Shown piece after piece: positions 35,375 through 43,075 of a stretch of DNA of 64,000 nucleotides (its first letter is position 1; the number at the start of each line of letters is the position of its first letter). Source of the stretch: Natrinema sp. DC36 (GTDB lineage: Archaea > Halobacteriota > Halobacteria > Halobacteriales > Natrialbaceae); NCBI RefSeq assembly GCF_020405225.1, contig NZ_CP084472.1:186001-250000 (forward strand), given 5' to 3'. The notes below the pieces were generated by a model. It saw only the letters and a program-made list of their open reading frames with translations. It ran no database searches and was not told where the DNA came from. The position numbers and the translations under genes are program-made.

Positions 35375-36127
35375 CTAGAGGTACGACGCGTCCCACCGGG
35401 TCGCCTTGCGCCGGTTGCCACAGTTGTTGCACTCGATCCGACCCATCGCGTCCATCGCGTTATCGATCGAGTCGCAGTTCCCGCAGAACCAGGCGTAGCG
35501 GTCGTGACGATCTTCGCTCTTGTAGGTCGGGTAGAACGGCGCTCTCGTCCCGCGAGCGCCCTCCCCGTAGCTCACGTAGACCGTCTCGCCGTCCGTCGTG
35601 ACTTCGTCGATCGCCCCCCACCCGCCGTCGTCCTCGAGGTCAGCCTCGACGTAGACGTTCTCGGTGAAGGTTTCGTCGCCGATCTCGACCTCGCGCTGGC
35701 CGGCCTGCTCGAAGCCGTGGGATCGGTAGAACTCGTTACCGCCCTCGTTGTCCGCGAGAACGAAGCATTGGATTCCGTCCGCTCCTTCCTCGAGTAACGC
35801 TTCGCGAGTGCGGACCAACAAACGAACGCCCGTCGCGTCGCCGCGGTGGTCGGGATGGACGTGCAGCCAGAGCAAGTGGCCGGTGTTCGCCTGCTGGCCG
35901 ACCAGTTCGCTCTGCGAGAAGCCGGCGATATCGCCGTCGCGCTCGATGATCAGAAAGAGCGAGCGATCGTCGGCGAACTCGTCGGCGAGCGAGTCGCCGT
36001 ACCACTGGTCGATTGCCTCGTCGATGGTCTCCTCCTCGAGAAATGCCGTGTACGTGGAGTTGAGCGAGTCGTGTGCGATCGAGCGAATCGCTGCAGCGTC
36101 CGAGTCAGTTGCTTCACGAATTTCCAT
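35375..36127 (-). CDS. GNAT N-acetyltransferase with C-terminal zinc ribbon
   Basis: A 250-residue protein. Residues 1-150 are a GNAT domain: 'IREATDSDAAAIRSIAHDSL' N-terminus, 'GHLLWLHVHPDHRGDATGVRLL' is motif A, which binds the acetyl-CoA pyrophosphate, and 'NEGGNEFYRSHGFEQAGQRE' is motif B. Residues about 155-250 end in 'WFCGNCDSIDNAMDAMGR' and 'CNNCGNRRKATRW', a four-cysteine zinc ribbon. The fusion suggests that the enzyme recognises a protein or RNA partner through the ribbon. Acceptor unknown. Confidence 0.85.
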   Translation of the reverse strand: MEIREATDSDAAAIRSIAHDSLNSTYTAFLEEETIDEAIDQWYGDSLADEFADDRSLFLIIERDGDIAGFSQSELVGQQANTGHLLWLHVHPDHRGDATGVRLLVRTREALLEEGADGIQCFVLADNEGGNEFYRSHGFEQAGQREVEIGDETFTENVYVEADLEDDGGWGAIDEVTTDGETVYVSYGEGARGTRAPFYPTYKSEDRHDRYAWFCGNCDSIDNAMDAMGRIECNNCGNRRKATRWDASYL

Positions 36128-36227
36128 GGCTGTCTGTAGCACAGCCAGATACAAAACGTATGCCCACAGTCCCAGGTTCTGCCTGACCGAGTCGGCGGGA
36201 AACCGTTTTTTCTCCGGAAAAGGAAAT

Positions 36228-36317
36228 ATGGAATCGCTCGAGAGGGTATACCGCGAACTGGTCGGCAATACTGAAGGGAGAACATTCACGGTGGTGCCGC
36301 CGGAGCACGTCATATGA
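36228..36317 (+). CDS. Possible 29-residue leader peptide
   Basis: A short frame, 'MESLERVYRELVGNTEGR' onward, whose TGA overlaps the ATG of the next gene (ATGA at 36314-36317). A T-rich box 'gttttttct' lies about 23 bases upstream. Coupling and sensible codons suggest translation; there is no recognised family. It may be a leader or the start of the deacylase mRNA. Confidence 0.35.
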   Translation: MESLERVYRELVGNTEGRTFTVVPPEHVI

Positions 36318-37399
36318 GCGACAACGCGACGACGAGCGAGCCACCCGACGGAGCGGATGGATCCGAAACGATGGCCGAGGCCTTTACCTACAACGGTGGC
36401 CGGGTCGATCCCGGTGAATCGGCGAACATTCGCTACGGCATCAGCGAGACGTATCTCGGCGATCCCGTCAGGATCCCCGTCACGGTGATCAACGGCGAAC
36501 ATCCCGGGCCGACGGTCTTTCTCTCGGCGGCGGCCCACGGCGACGAACTCAACGGGATCGAGGTCGTTCGCGAAGTCGCCCACGACTGGGACCACTCCGT
36601 GCTCCACGGGACGCTGGTGTGCCTGCCGGTGATGAACGTTCCCGGCTTCCTCGCACAGGAGCGGTATCTGCCGATCTACGACCGGGACCTGAACCGATCG
36701 TTCCCCGGTCGGGAGGGGTCGACGAGTGCCAGACGGATGGCCCACCAGATCTTCACCAATTTCATCGAACCCTGTGACCTCGGGATCGACTTCCACACCT
36801 CCACGCGAGGGCGAACGAACATGCTCCACGTCCGGGCGAACATGGAACGATCGGACGTCGGCAGACTCGCCATGGCGTTCAGTTCCAACGTCATCATCGC
36901 CGGCGAGGGGCCGTCGGGGACGCTGCGCCGCGAGGCGACCGAAGCCGACATCCCGACGATTACCGTCGAAATGGGCGAGGCCCACCGGTTTCAGCGGCGG
37001 CTGATCGATCGTGCGCTCACCGGCGTCGCGAGCGTCCTCGCGGAGTTCGGTTGTCACCGGAAGTCCTCCGTTCACTGGCCCGGCTGGCGAACGATCATCG
37101 ACGACGACAACGAGAAAACCTGGCTCCGCGCGGACGCCGGCGGTATCGTCGACATGAAACGCGGTCGCGGCGCGCTCGTCGAGGAGGGCGAGGTGATCTG
37201 TACGGTCACGAACCCGTTCAAAGAGGAGGAAGACATCGTCACGGTCGAGGCCCCCTTCACCGGCCTCATCGTCGGCGTCCTCGAGAATCCGGTCGTCTAC
37301 CCGGGGAACCCGCTCTGTCACCTGGTCGGCCTCTCGCCGGACACGCTCACGGCCCTCGAGCGCGAGCGGACGACGGAGAGTTCGCGATCGGATCTCTGA
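36314..37399 (+). CDS. Succinylglutamate desuccinylase/aspartoacylase family protein
   Basis: A 361-residue zinc carboxypeptidase-like deacylase. 'VFLSAAAHGDELNGIEV' near residue 70 carries the H-x-x-E zinc pair, 'LPVMNVPGFLAQERYLP' and 'DLNRSFPG' bind the substrate, and 'DLGIDFHTSTRGRTNMLHV' gives the third zinc histidine. A C-terminal beta domain of about 100 residues follows ('AGGIVDMKRGRGALVEEGE'), as in the RimK-linked haloarchaeal branch. Substrate could be an N-acyl or glutamyl amide; unknown. Last chromosomal gene before the provirus. Confidence 0.87.
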   Translation: MSDNATTSEPPDGADGSETMAEAFTYNGGRVDPGESANIRYGISETYLGDPVRIPVTVINGEHPGPTVFLSAAAHGDELNGIEVVREVAHDWDHSVLHGTLVCLPVMNVPGFLAQERYLPIYDRDLNRSFPGREGSTSARRMAHQIFTNFIEPCDLGIDFHTSTRGRTNMLHVRANMERSDVGRLAMAFSSNVIIAGEGPSGTLRREATEADIPTITVEMGEAHRFQRRLIDRALTGVASVLAEFGCHRKSSVHWPGWRTIIDDDNEKTWLRADAGGIVDMKRGRGALVEEGEVICTVTNPFKEEEDIVTVEAPFTGLIVGVLENPVVYPGNPLCHLVGLSPDTLTALERERTTESSRSDL

Positions 37400-37668
37400 G
37401 GCGGCTCCCTGACCGGTTTGTCGACGAAACTCCGACCGTCCCGCGGGTACGCCGAAACTGACAGACAGCAATCCGTACGGTGAGGGCTTCGCGACTGTCG
37501 CCGGGAAGTCGGACATCCGAGAGGACGTGCCCGAACTGATTTCACCTTTGTGGAAAAATTTACTTTGATTCTTGTGGTATTACCGCGCACTAATGGCCGG
37601 GTGGAAGAGATAAAAGTAACTTCTTTACCTGACTCAGTATTATAATAGCGGACTCTCATTGTTGTGGT

Positions 37669-38937
37669 ATGGGTGACATTGACGATTTCCAGAGTTTCGA
37701 TCGCCGGTTTCAGCAGCAACTCGATCGCATCGACGAGTTTCACCCCAAGGACCAGCCCTACGTCAAGCGATTCGTCCGGAAGTGCGACGGTCGAGTGAAG
37801 ACCAGCAGCATGGCCGAATATCTGGGAAATCTCAGACTCAACGCGAGGCGCCTCGACCAACCGCTCATCGATCTCGACGAGGACAGCTTCGATGAGTTCA
37901 TCTTCGAACTGCAACACTCGCCGGAGTATGGCCGAGGCGACACGCCCGGATTCGCCGCCAAGACCGTCCAGACATACCAGTTCGCGTTGAAGAAGTTCCT
38001 CACGACGATCGACAGCCTCGTCGAGACGGACTTTTCCTGGGCCGAAGACATCGAACTCGTCACCCCCGACTCGACGCCGGTCACCGAAGACGATATCCTG
38101 ACGAATGAGGATATCAAAGCGCTGTGCGACGGCGCGAACAACCTCCGGGATATCGCACTGGTCGAGTTCCTCGCTGATACCGGAGCCCGCATCTCGCTCG
38201 TCGGTTCTCTGCGGGTCGGCGATGTCGATCTCAAGAGCGACCAGGCGACGTTCACACCGAACCCGAATGCGTCGGGGCTGAAGGGCGCGGGAATCCGCCC
38301 CTATCCGATCATCGACGCCAAGGCAACGCTGCGAACCTACCTCCATCGCGTCCACCCGCGCCCCGATCGTGACGATGTCGCCTTCTTCCACAAGATGGAG
38401 GGACACGGCAACGACCTCGAGGGAGACGATGGCTCGCTCGCCCCGCAGACCATCAGGAACCAACTCCACCGAGCAGCTGAGAAAGCCGATCTCGAGAAGC
38501 CGGTCAACCCCCATAACTTCCGCCACAGCGCGATCACGCGAATGCGTCGTGAAGGCTACGACCGTGCAGAGGTCGAACACCGGGTCCACTGGACGGTTGA
38601 CTCCAATATGTGGAGTACGTACGAACACATCTCCGGCGAGCAACACAACGACGCTATCTTCGAGAAGGTTGGACTCGGAGACAGTGACGATGGGCCGTCG
38701 CAGGAACGCCAACCGTGTGGGAACTGCCTCGAGCCCATCGCGCCGTATCATGACTACTGCCCGCGGTGTGGCGATGCCGTGACTCCGGAGGCTCGTGAGG
38801 CCACGAAAGAAGCGACTGCCGAAGGCTCTCAGTTCATCGTTGACGCCGACGGGGAAGACGTCCAACTCGGTGTGAGTGAGATCCTGAGCGCGCTGGCCAC
38901 GAACGACGTCCAGGTCGACACCGATACGTCGGAGTGA
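37669..38937 (+). CDS. int: Proviral tyrosine integrase with C-terminal zinc ribbon
   Basis: A 422-residue tyrosine recombinase. The catalytic set is visible: R174 in 'TGARISLVGSL', H282-x-x-R285 in 'PHNFRHSAI', H307/W308 in 'EHRVHWTV' and the nucleophile Y318 in 'MWSTYEHI'. The N-terminal 120 residues are a core-binding (SAM-like) domain. After the catalytic domain comes 'CGNC' (350-353) with 'CPRC' (364-367), a zinc ribbon, then an acidic tail. A TATA-like 'tattataata' is 28 bases before the ATG. It marks the left end of the provirus; the att site is not visible because the right end is outside the window. Confidence 0.92.
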   Translation: MGDIDDFQSFDRRFQQQLDRIDEFHPKDQPYVKRFVRKCDGRVKTSSMAEYLGNLRLNARRLDQPLIDLDEDSFDEFIFELQHSPEYGRGDTPGFAAKTVQTYQFALKKFLTTIDSLVETDFSWAEDIELVTPDSTPVTEDDILTNEDIKALCDGANNLRDIALVEFLADTGARISLVGSLRVGDVDLKSDQATFTPNPNASGLKGAGIRPYPIIDAKATLRTYLHRVHPRPDRDDVAFFHKMEGHGNDLEGDDGSLAPQTIRNQLHRAAEKADLEKPVNPHNFRHSAITRMRREGYDRAEVEHRVHWTVDSNMWSTYEHISGEQHNDAIFEKVGLGDSDDGPSQERQPCGNCLEPIAPYHDYCPRCGDAVTPEAREATKEATAEGSQFIVDADGEDVQLGVSEILSALATNDVQVDTDTSE

Positions 38938-38938
38938 G

Positions 38939-39124
38939 TCACTCATCGGGATCGACCTCGTCTATCACAGCGTCGCAGGCTGCTGCAAACGCGTTGTACC
39001 CCTCTTCTTCGGCTTGTCGTTTCGCCTCTCGGACCGCGTCGGGATGTTGTCGGCAGAAGCTCAGCGGATCGTCTTCGTCGGTTTCTATAAACCGTATGTC
39101 GCTTGTTGAATCTGGTTGGCTCAT
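38939..39124 (-). CDS. Small acidic proviral protein
   Basis: A 61-residue soluble protein with an amphipathic helix ('HPDAVREAKRQAEEEGYNAF'). It is last of a leftward relay of overlapping genes; its ATG shares one base with the stop of the gene before (TAATG). It converges on the integrase gene with one base between. No family recognised. Confidence 0.65.
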   Translation of the reverse strand: MSQPDSTSDIRFIETDEDDPLSFCRQHPDAVREAKRQAEEEGYNAFAAACDAVIDEVDPDE

Positions 39125-39417
39125 TAGTCGCTCACCTGATTTCGGACGTACTGCTGTTCGTCTGGAGATCGATCCGACAGGGGGATGCAGGTCGTCATCG
39201 TGCCGTCTTGGGCCACTAACAGGACAAGATCTGTCTCGGTGTGGTAGCGTGCGTGTTCGCTAGGCGGCTTGATACTCGGGTAGTGAACCGACTCCGCCTC
39301 GCTCCACGCTGCCCGTAGGTCCAGATGCGGCTGGGGTGATCGCTTCTCCCAGCGATGTCGAGCGTGACCCGATACCTCGAGCTCGACGCTCTGGGGAGAC
39401 TGTGTGGTCGCGCTCAT
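39124..39417 (-). CDS. Proviral protein with H-R-W-E-K-R motif
   Basis: A 97-residue protein, 'LEVSGHARHRWEKRSPQP' near residue 14, then 'YHTETDLVLLVAQDGTMTTCI', a beta-rich end recalling small RelE/BrnT-like or viral nuclease-like folds, though I cannot assign one. The start overlaps the stop of the 28-residue gene upstream (ATGA). Seen as part of the early leftward relay. Confidence 0.65.
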   Translation of the reverse strand: MSATTQSPQSVELEVSGHARHRWEKRSPQPHLDLRAAWSEAESVHYPSIKPPSEHARYHTETDLVLLVAQDGTMTTCIPLSDRSPDEQQYVRNQVSD

Positions 39418-39500
39418 GGGACGATCGCCCCCACAGTGATCACGCCGGTGAGAACGAGCCCGAGCGCGACGACGAGCAGATCTGCTACTCGCGGGTCCAT
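39414..39500 (-). CDS. 28-residue single-span membrane peptide
   Basis: The frame 'MDPRVADLLVVALGL' plus 'VLTGVITVGAIVP' is one hydrophobic span. Its stop overlaps the next ATG (ATGA, 39414-39417). The same frame remains open upstream to an ATG at 39854 that overlaps the stop of gene 39851-40291, giving a possible 146-residue product; but most of that extension lies antisense to the gene 39613-39822 and does not look like natural protein. The likely history is a small gene split by an insertion. Confidence 0.5.
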   Translation of the reverse strand: MDPRVADLLVVALGLVLTGVITVGAIVP

Positions 39501-39612
39501 CTGGGCGCGGTCGCGATCAGTGCCCGTATGAAGTGAACGAACAGAGCGTTCAGAGAATCGGTCTGGGATTTCATGCTGGTTGCTTATCTTGAGCAGAAGC
39601 GTGCATCCCGCT

Positions 39613-39822
39613 ATGGGTGAATACAGTGACCGCTTAGTGATACTGTTAATCGCAGCTACTGCCCTCATTGGACTCTTGGTAGGATTGATAGGCAGCTTCG
39701 TGGAAGCCTCAATAGGCGGACAAACAGAAGACGCGATATTCGTAGCTCTTGGCGTCTTGCTTCTGATTATATTAGCAGGGATCTGGTTGGAATTCAGAAC
39801 AACTGAAGACAAAAACTCCTGA
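39613..39822 (+). CDS. Small two-span membrane protein, antisense cargo gene
   Basis: A 69-residue protein with spans 'LVILLIAATALIGLLVGLIG' and 'AIFVALGVLLLIILAGIWL' joined by a short loop. The ATG is 27 bases after 'cttatctt', so it has its own leaderless promoter. It is AT-richer than its surroundings and runs against the leftward relay, typical of a moron added late to a provirus. A superinfection or membrane role is possible but unproven. Confidence 0.72.
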   Translation: MGEYSDRLVILLIAATALIGLLVGLIGSFVEASIGGQTEDAIFVALGVLLLIILAGIWLEFRTTEDKNS

Positions 39823-39850
39823 ACAGTACCGCTCGAGGACTTGTCGGGGT

Positions 39851-40291
39851 TCATCGCGACTCACCCCGCTCGCGTGTGAAATCGTCTGCGACGGGCCCGC
39901 TGACGGACGTGTTCCCGCGTCCTGTATCGGCGATCATCCGGATATCACTGTTCTCGTCGAGGCGCTGGATCACCGACGCACTCCAGACGTTGCCGATCGC
40001 AGAGCGCAGCGCCGCCTGGGCGTCCGGGTTGTCAGCTTCGTCGCGGAGCGCCTCGAGTTCGGAGCAGACATCGTCAACGCGATCGACGACCGCGCGCTCG
40101 CCGACCAGGAGGCCGCCGTCGCCGGCCTCGGTGATCGTCTCGCGACGGAAGACTTCCTCGAGGTTGCCGTCGGGGTCCTCGTCGTCAGTGAACCACTGCT
40201 GGCGTTCCCCGCAGTCGGGACAGTACCGCGCCGACGCACGGATCTCGGCCTCGCAGTCGTCGCAGTGGGTCCGGTACGAACCACCCGTCAC
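39851..40291 (-). CDS. Proviral zinc-ribbon protein
   Basis: A 146-residue protein. 'HCDDCEAEIRASARYCPDCG' near residues 9-28 is a four-cysteine ribbon; the rest is helical and acidic ('ELEALRDEADNPDAQAAL'). The GTG start overlaps the stop of the upstream gene (GTGA, 40288-40291), and its stop overlaps the next ATG. Possibly nucleic-acid or protein binding; function unknown. Confidence 0.72.
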   Translation of the reverse strand: MTGGSYRTHCDDCEAEIRASARYCPDCGERQQWFTDDEDPDGNLEEVFRRETITEAGDGGLLVGERAVVDRVDDVCSELEALRDEADNPDAQAALRSAIGNVWSASVIQRLDENSDIRMIADTGRGNTSVSGPVADDFTRERGESR

Positions 40292-41286
40292 TGTTGGTCA
40301 TCTCCCGGCTGCTGTGATCGTTTCAGTGATCGTGATAGTTGGGAAAGTCTATTACTACATCCAATAGTAATAGCCTTTAGTGAGATGACAGAGAGAGCAA
40401 AAGAGGTGGTTGTAACCTGCGACCAGTGTGGATTGATACAGCCTGGAATGGATATCATAGATGGAGAACCGAAGGCAATGGGGCAAGGCTTCTGCAAGTG
40501 CGGCGGAACCAGCTTCACTCTTGTTGAGGACTCAAACGAGCAAATCCCGCTCAGTGACTGATCGACGCCCCCGTCGGTCGTGATCTCCCGTTCGGCGGGC
40601 TCATCGGCCTGCTCCTGCTTCTTCGTGGCGATGAGCTTGTTGCACTTCCCGACGAGGATCCCGCGGGTGATATCGTGCTCTTCGTGCTCGACGCGGGTGA
40701 TCTTTCGAAGCCGATCGATCTCGGCTCGAGCCAGCAGCCCGTGCCACGAGAGGAGGTCCTCGTTGCCGACCGCGCGGGCGATCGCCATCTGGACGTCGTC
40801 CTTCTCGACGCCGTCAAGCTTCCGTCCCTGATGAACGAGGTTCCCTCGAGAGCCCCAGCGGGAGTCGGTCCCTGCAGGGTACTCGTGGACGTTCTCGAGC
40901 ACCCACTGATAGACGTCGACCTCGCCGCCGTCGGCCCGCAGCTCGCTCGCCGTCGCGAACTCGCCGCCGTCGGGGACGGTCTCGTTCTCGTCGGCCTCGA
41001 GGTACGCCTCGCAGTCGTCGCAGGTGTGAGCGTCCGCGAGCCGACGCGGATCGTCGCGGACGTCCGCGACCGGCGTCTCGAAACACTCACCGCAGGCAGC
41101 GGCGTGGCGCGTCCCCTCGAAATACATCGAGGCATGCCAGTCACCGTTGAGGTCCTGGACCCAGCAGACGATCCCTGCGTTGGCGTCGAAGTGATCCTCT
41201 GGAAGGCCGAGCCGGTCCTCGAGTTCCTCCATCTTGCAGCTCTGGCAGAGGTAATCACGGTTTCCGCAGGTGGGGCACGACGACAT
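40288..41286 (-). CDS. Proviral multi-zinc-ribbon protein with antisense C-terminal tail
   Basis: A 332-residue frame. The N-terminal 240 residues look natural: 'CPTCGNRDYLCQSCKMEE', 'ACGECFETPVAD' and 'CDDCEAYLEAD' are three pairs of cysteine knuckles, followed by a helical part ('LLSWHGLLARAEIDRLRKI'). From about residue 243 (position 40560) on, the frame is antisense to the gene 40385-40561 and looks unnatural, then ends 'QQPGDDQQ' coupled (GTGA) to the next gene. The true protein may end near 40560 or include the odd tail. First base shared with the gene before it. Confidence 0.65.
   Translation of the reverse strand: MSSCPTCGNRDYLCQSCKMEELEDRLGLPEDHFDANAGIVCWVQDLNGDWHASMYFEGTRHAAACGECFETPVADVRDDPRRLADAHTCDDCEAYLEADENETVPDGGEFATASELRADGGEVDVYQWVLENVHEYPAGTDSRWGSRGNLVHQGRKLDGVEKDDVQMAIARAVGNEDLLSWHGLLARAEIDRLRKITRVEHEEHDITRGILVGKCNKLIATKKQEQADEPAEREITTDGGVDQSLSGICSFESSTRVKLVPPHLQKPCPIAFGSPSMISIPGCINPHWSQVTTTSFALSVISLKAITIGCSNRLSQLSRSLKRSQQPGDDQQ
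40349..40373. promoter_or_regulatory. Perfect inverted repeat before the 58-residue gene
   Basis: CTATTACTA and TAGTAATAG, a perfect 9-bp inverted repeat with 7 bases between, placed 11-35 bases before the ATG at 40385, that is, over the expected TATA and start of transcription. A candidate operator for the small antisense gene. Confidence 0.6.
40385..40561 (+). CDS. 58-residue zinc-ribbon protein, antisense cargo gene
   Basis: 'VVVTCDQCGLIQPG' and 'GQGFCKCGGTSFTL' supply four cysteines (C-x-x-C and C-x-C) of a small zinc ribbon. AT-richer than its neighbours, it lies on the strand opposite to the leftward relay and overlaps the 3' part of the frame 40288-41286. It has its own promoter region with a palindrome (40349-40373). 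Probably a moron; function unknown. Confidence 0.72.
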   Translation: MTERAKEVVVTCDQCGLIQPGMDIIDGEPKAMGQGFCKCGGTSFTLVEDSNEQIPLSD

Positions 41287-41432
41287 CAGGCCTCACCTCG
41301 AGCCGTTCGGATCTCGTCGATACGTCCGCGTGCGTCCTCGAGAGCCTGATCGACTTCGCCCAAGTCGGCGTCGCCGGCGATCGCCGATGCGAGGGCCGTG
41401 TCCAGTTGGTCACGGAACTCGTCAACGGACAT
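41286..41432 (-). CDS. 48-residue helical proviral protein
   Basis: Read directly: 'MSVDEFRDQLDTALASAI' then 'LGEVDQALEDARGRIDEI', two acidic helices. The ATG shares one base with the stop of the gene before (TAATG) and its TGA shares one base with the next ATG (TGATG). Short but held in place by the coupling on both sides. No known family. Confidence 0.65.
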   Translation of the reverse strand: MSVDEFRDQLDTALASAIAGDADLGEVDQALEDARGRIDEIRTARGEA

Positions 41433-41746
41433 TACCACTCACCTCTATCGATCTGTTCGACGCGGAGGCCGACATACGGCGCAACGGCTTCGATGAACTC
41501 GCGGAGGTCCTCATCACTCCAGTCGATTATCGCACGGCCGTCGTAGCCGAACTTCTCGAAGTCGACCGACGCTTCGACCATGCCCGGGAACGCACGTGCA
41601 TCGAACTCGACGCTGGGGTTGTGGTCGTACTCGACATCGCGCTCGAGCGTGGCATCGCCACCACTCCCCGAGATCTTCAGGAACGCGCGCTCGATCTCGA
41701 GCGGCTCATCGAACAGATCCGCGCCGTCGTGGGGGGCTCGCTTCAT
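41432..41746 (-). CDS. Hypothetical proviral protein
   Basis: A 104-residue acidic protein. It has a beta-rich middle ('NPSVEFDARAFPGMVEASVDF') and a helix near the end ('EDLREFIEAVAPYVGLRVEQI'). The start overlaps the stop of the 246-residue gene by four bases. Not recognised. Confidence 0.68.
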   Translation of the reverse strand: MKRAPHDGADLFDEPLEIERAFLKISGSGGDATLERDVEYDHNPSVEFDARAFPGMVEASVDFEKFGYDGRAIIDWSDEDLREFIEAVAPYVGLRVEQIDRGEW

Positions 41747-42483
41747 GCTTCCGCCCCGCTGTCCTCAAGCGTCGCCTGCTCAGCGCCTTCGTCCTCTTCG
41801 ACCTCGGCCTCGTCGTCGAACGTCGCGACCGGGACGATCTCTTCGTGGATGAACCGCCCGAGCAGCTCGGGCTTCATCTCGCTGGGCTCCCAGATGGCGA
41901 TGTATCCACTCGCGTAGATGACCAGGCGGACGTGGATGTCGTTCCAGAAGATCGTCCCCGCGACGCCGACATCTGCATCGGTGGCCTTGGACTTGAGCGC
42001 CCCGTGGCCCCACTCGATCGTGACGTCGTCGAGGTTGGACTCCTGGGTGACCATCTCGACGTTCCACGTCCGATCGGCATCGCGCTGGTTCCGAATGAAC
42101 TCCCACGGCTTGAGGCGGACCGGTGCAATCTCCGGGCCGGCGAACCGCGAGAACTCGTTGAACGGCCAGTCGGGGTCGGCCTCGAGGTCGCTCGTGTGCG
42201 TCTGTTCGGCGAGGATCCAGCCCTCGCCGTCGACGTCGGCGACCCACTCGCTCGCGACCCTCCGGGTGACCTTCCGCGTCTCGGTCTCGATCTCGTGGCC
42301 GTCGATCAGGACGCGTTCCTCCTCTTGGGGGACTTCGCCGGCGACCAGCCCCGACTGGATGGTGAGCCCGTCCAGATAGGCCTGGGTCTCTTCGACCTCG
42401 AGGGCGCGCCCCGTCTGATCGTGGTGGTTCTCGAGGGGGTCGGCGGCGGGCACGGCGAGGAGCGCCAGCTGGCCGGCGATCAT
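41743..42483 (-). CDS. Hypothetical proviral protein, 246 residues
   Basis: The largest gene of the leftward relay. N-terminal 'MIAGQLALLAVPAADPLENH' is mildly hydrophobic but charged soon after, so probably not a signal. The middle is beta-rich with many tryptophans ('EGWILAEQTHTSDL', 'WNVEMVTQESNLDDVTIEWG', 'WNDIHVRLVIYASGYIAIW'); the C-terminus is a run of acidic residues. It may be a DNA-replication or recombination accessory protein from position, but no motif supports it. Confidence 0.68.
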   Translation of the reverse strand: MIAGQLALLAVPAADPLENHHDQTGRALEVEETQAYLDGLTIQSGLVAGEVPQEEERVLIDGHEIETETRKVTRRVASEWVADVDGEGWILAEQTHTSDLEADPDWPFNEFSRFAGPEIAPVRLKPWEFIRNQRDADRTWNVEMVTQESNLDDVTIEWGHGALKSKATDADVGVAGTIFWNDIHVRLVIYASGYIAIWEPSEMKPELLGRFIHEEIVPVATFDDEAEVEEDEGAEQATLEDSGAEA

Positions 42484-42845
42484 GCCGACTCACCTCCGTT
42501 TTCCCGCACCTCGAGATCGTCCGCCTGTTCCCTGATGATCTCCTCGGCTGTCTCAGAAATCGTCCGTCGAGGGACGACCGCCGAGCCAAGGAGACGATCA
42601 CGTTCGATCGATCCTGCGATGACATCTCTTAGCGGCTTCGTGCCGGGAACGCCCCACATCTCGTTGGGGTACCCGATCGCCCCATCGATACGCTTCGAGT
42701 CGTGGCCATCTGACGCTCTGAGATCAACGTCCCCTTCGAAATCACCAGTGACGATCACCTGTTCCTCGTCGGTTGCGTCCTCGATCGCGTCGAGGTAGTC
42801 GTTGACCCACTGGCGGTACTGATCGATGGTGAGGGTGTTCGCCAT
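42480..42845 (-). CDS. Hypothetical proviral protein
   Basis: A 121-residue protein. 'MANTLTIDQYRQWVNDYLDAI' is an amphipathic N-terminus, 'VIVTGDFEGDVDLRASDGHD' a beta part and 'RRTISETAEEIIREQADDL' a C-terminal helix. Coupled on both sides (ATGA, TGATG). Unrecognised. Confidence 0.67.
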   Translation of the reverse strand: MANTLTIDQYRQWVNDYLDAIEDATDEEQVIVTGDFEGDVDLRASDGHDSKRIDGAIGYPNEMWGVPGTKPLRDVIAGSIERDRLLGSAVVPRRTISETAEEIIREQADDLEVRENGGESA

Positions 42846-43075
42846 CAGGCCTCACCTCCGTCACCGAGGACGTCTTTCGGCTTCGGGTGTGGCTCGATCG
42901 TCGACCGTTCCGACATCGCCACGTCCGCATTGTACAGATCCGAAACAGCGGCGAGGGCGTGTTCGCGCTCCGTCTCGTTGAGCGCTGTCAGCGGGATATC
43001 GTCGAGTGCGGTGAGGGCATCTCGAATCGATGAGTGTGCGTCGTCGACGCGTCCGGCGGCCTCGTCGGCGTTCAT
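42845..43075 (-). CDS. Small helical proviral protein
   Basis: A 76-residue helical protein: 'AGRVDDAHSSIRDALTALDD' and 'ETEREHALAAVSDLYNADVA' form two helices of a likely hairpin. Stop shares one base with the next start, and start overlaps the gene before by four bases. Unrecognised. Confidence 0.66.
   Translation of the reverse strand: MNADEAAGRVDDAHSSIRDALTALDDIPLTALNETEREHALAAVSDLYNADVAMSERSTIEPHPKPKDVLGDGGEA

Noticed and set aside
37400-37668. Search for a tRNA-derived att site at the left end of the provirus
   Set aside because: No tRNA end or long direct repeat was found; without the right boundary the att core cannot be identified.
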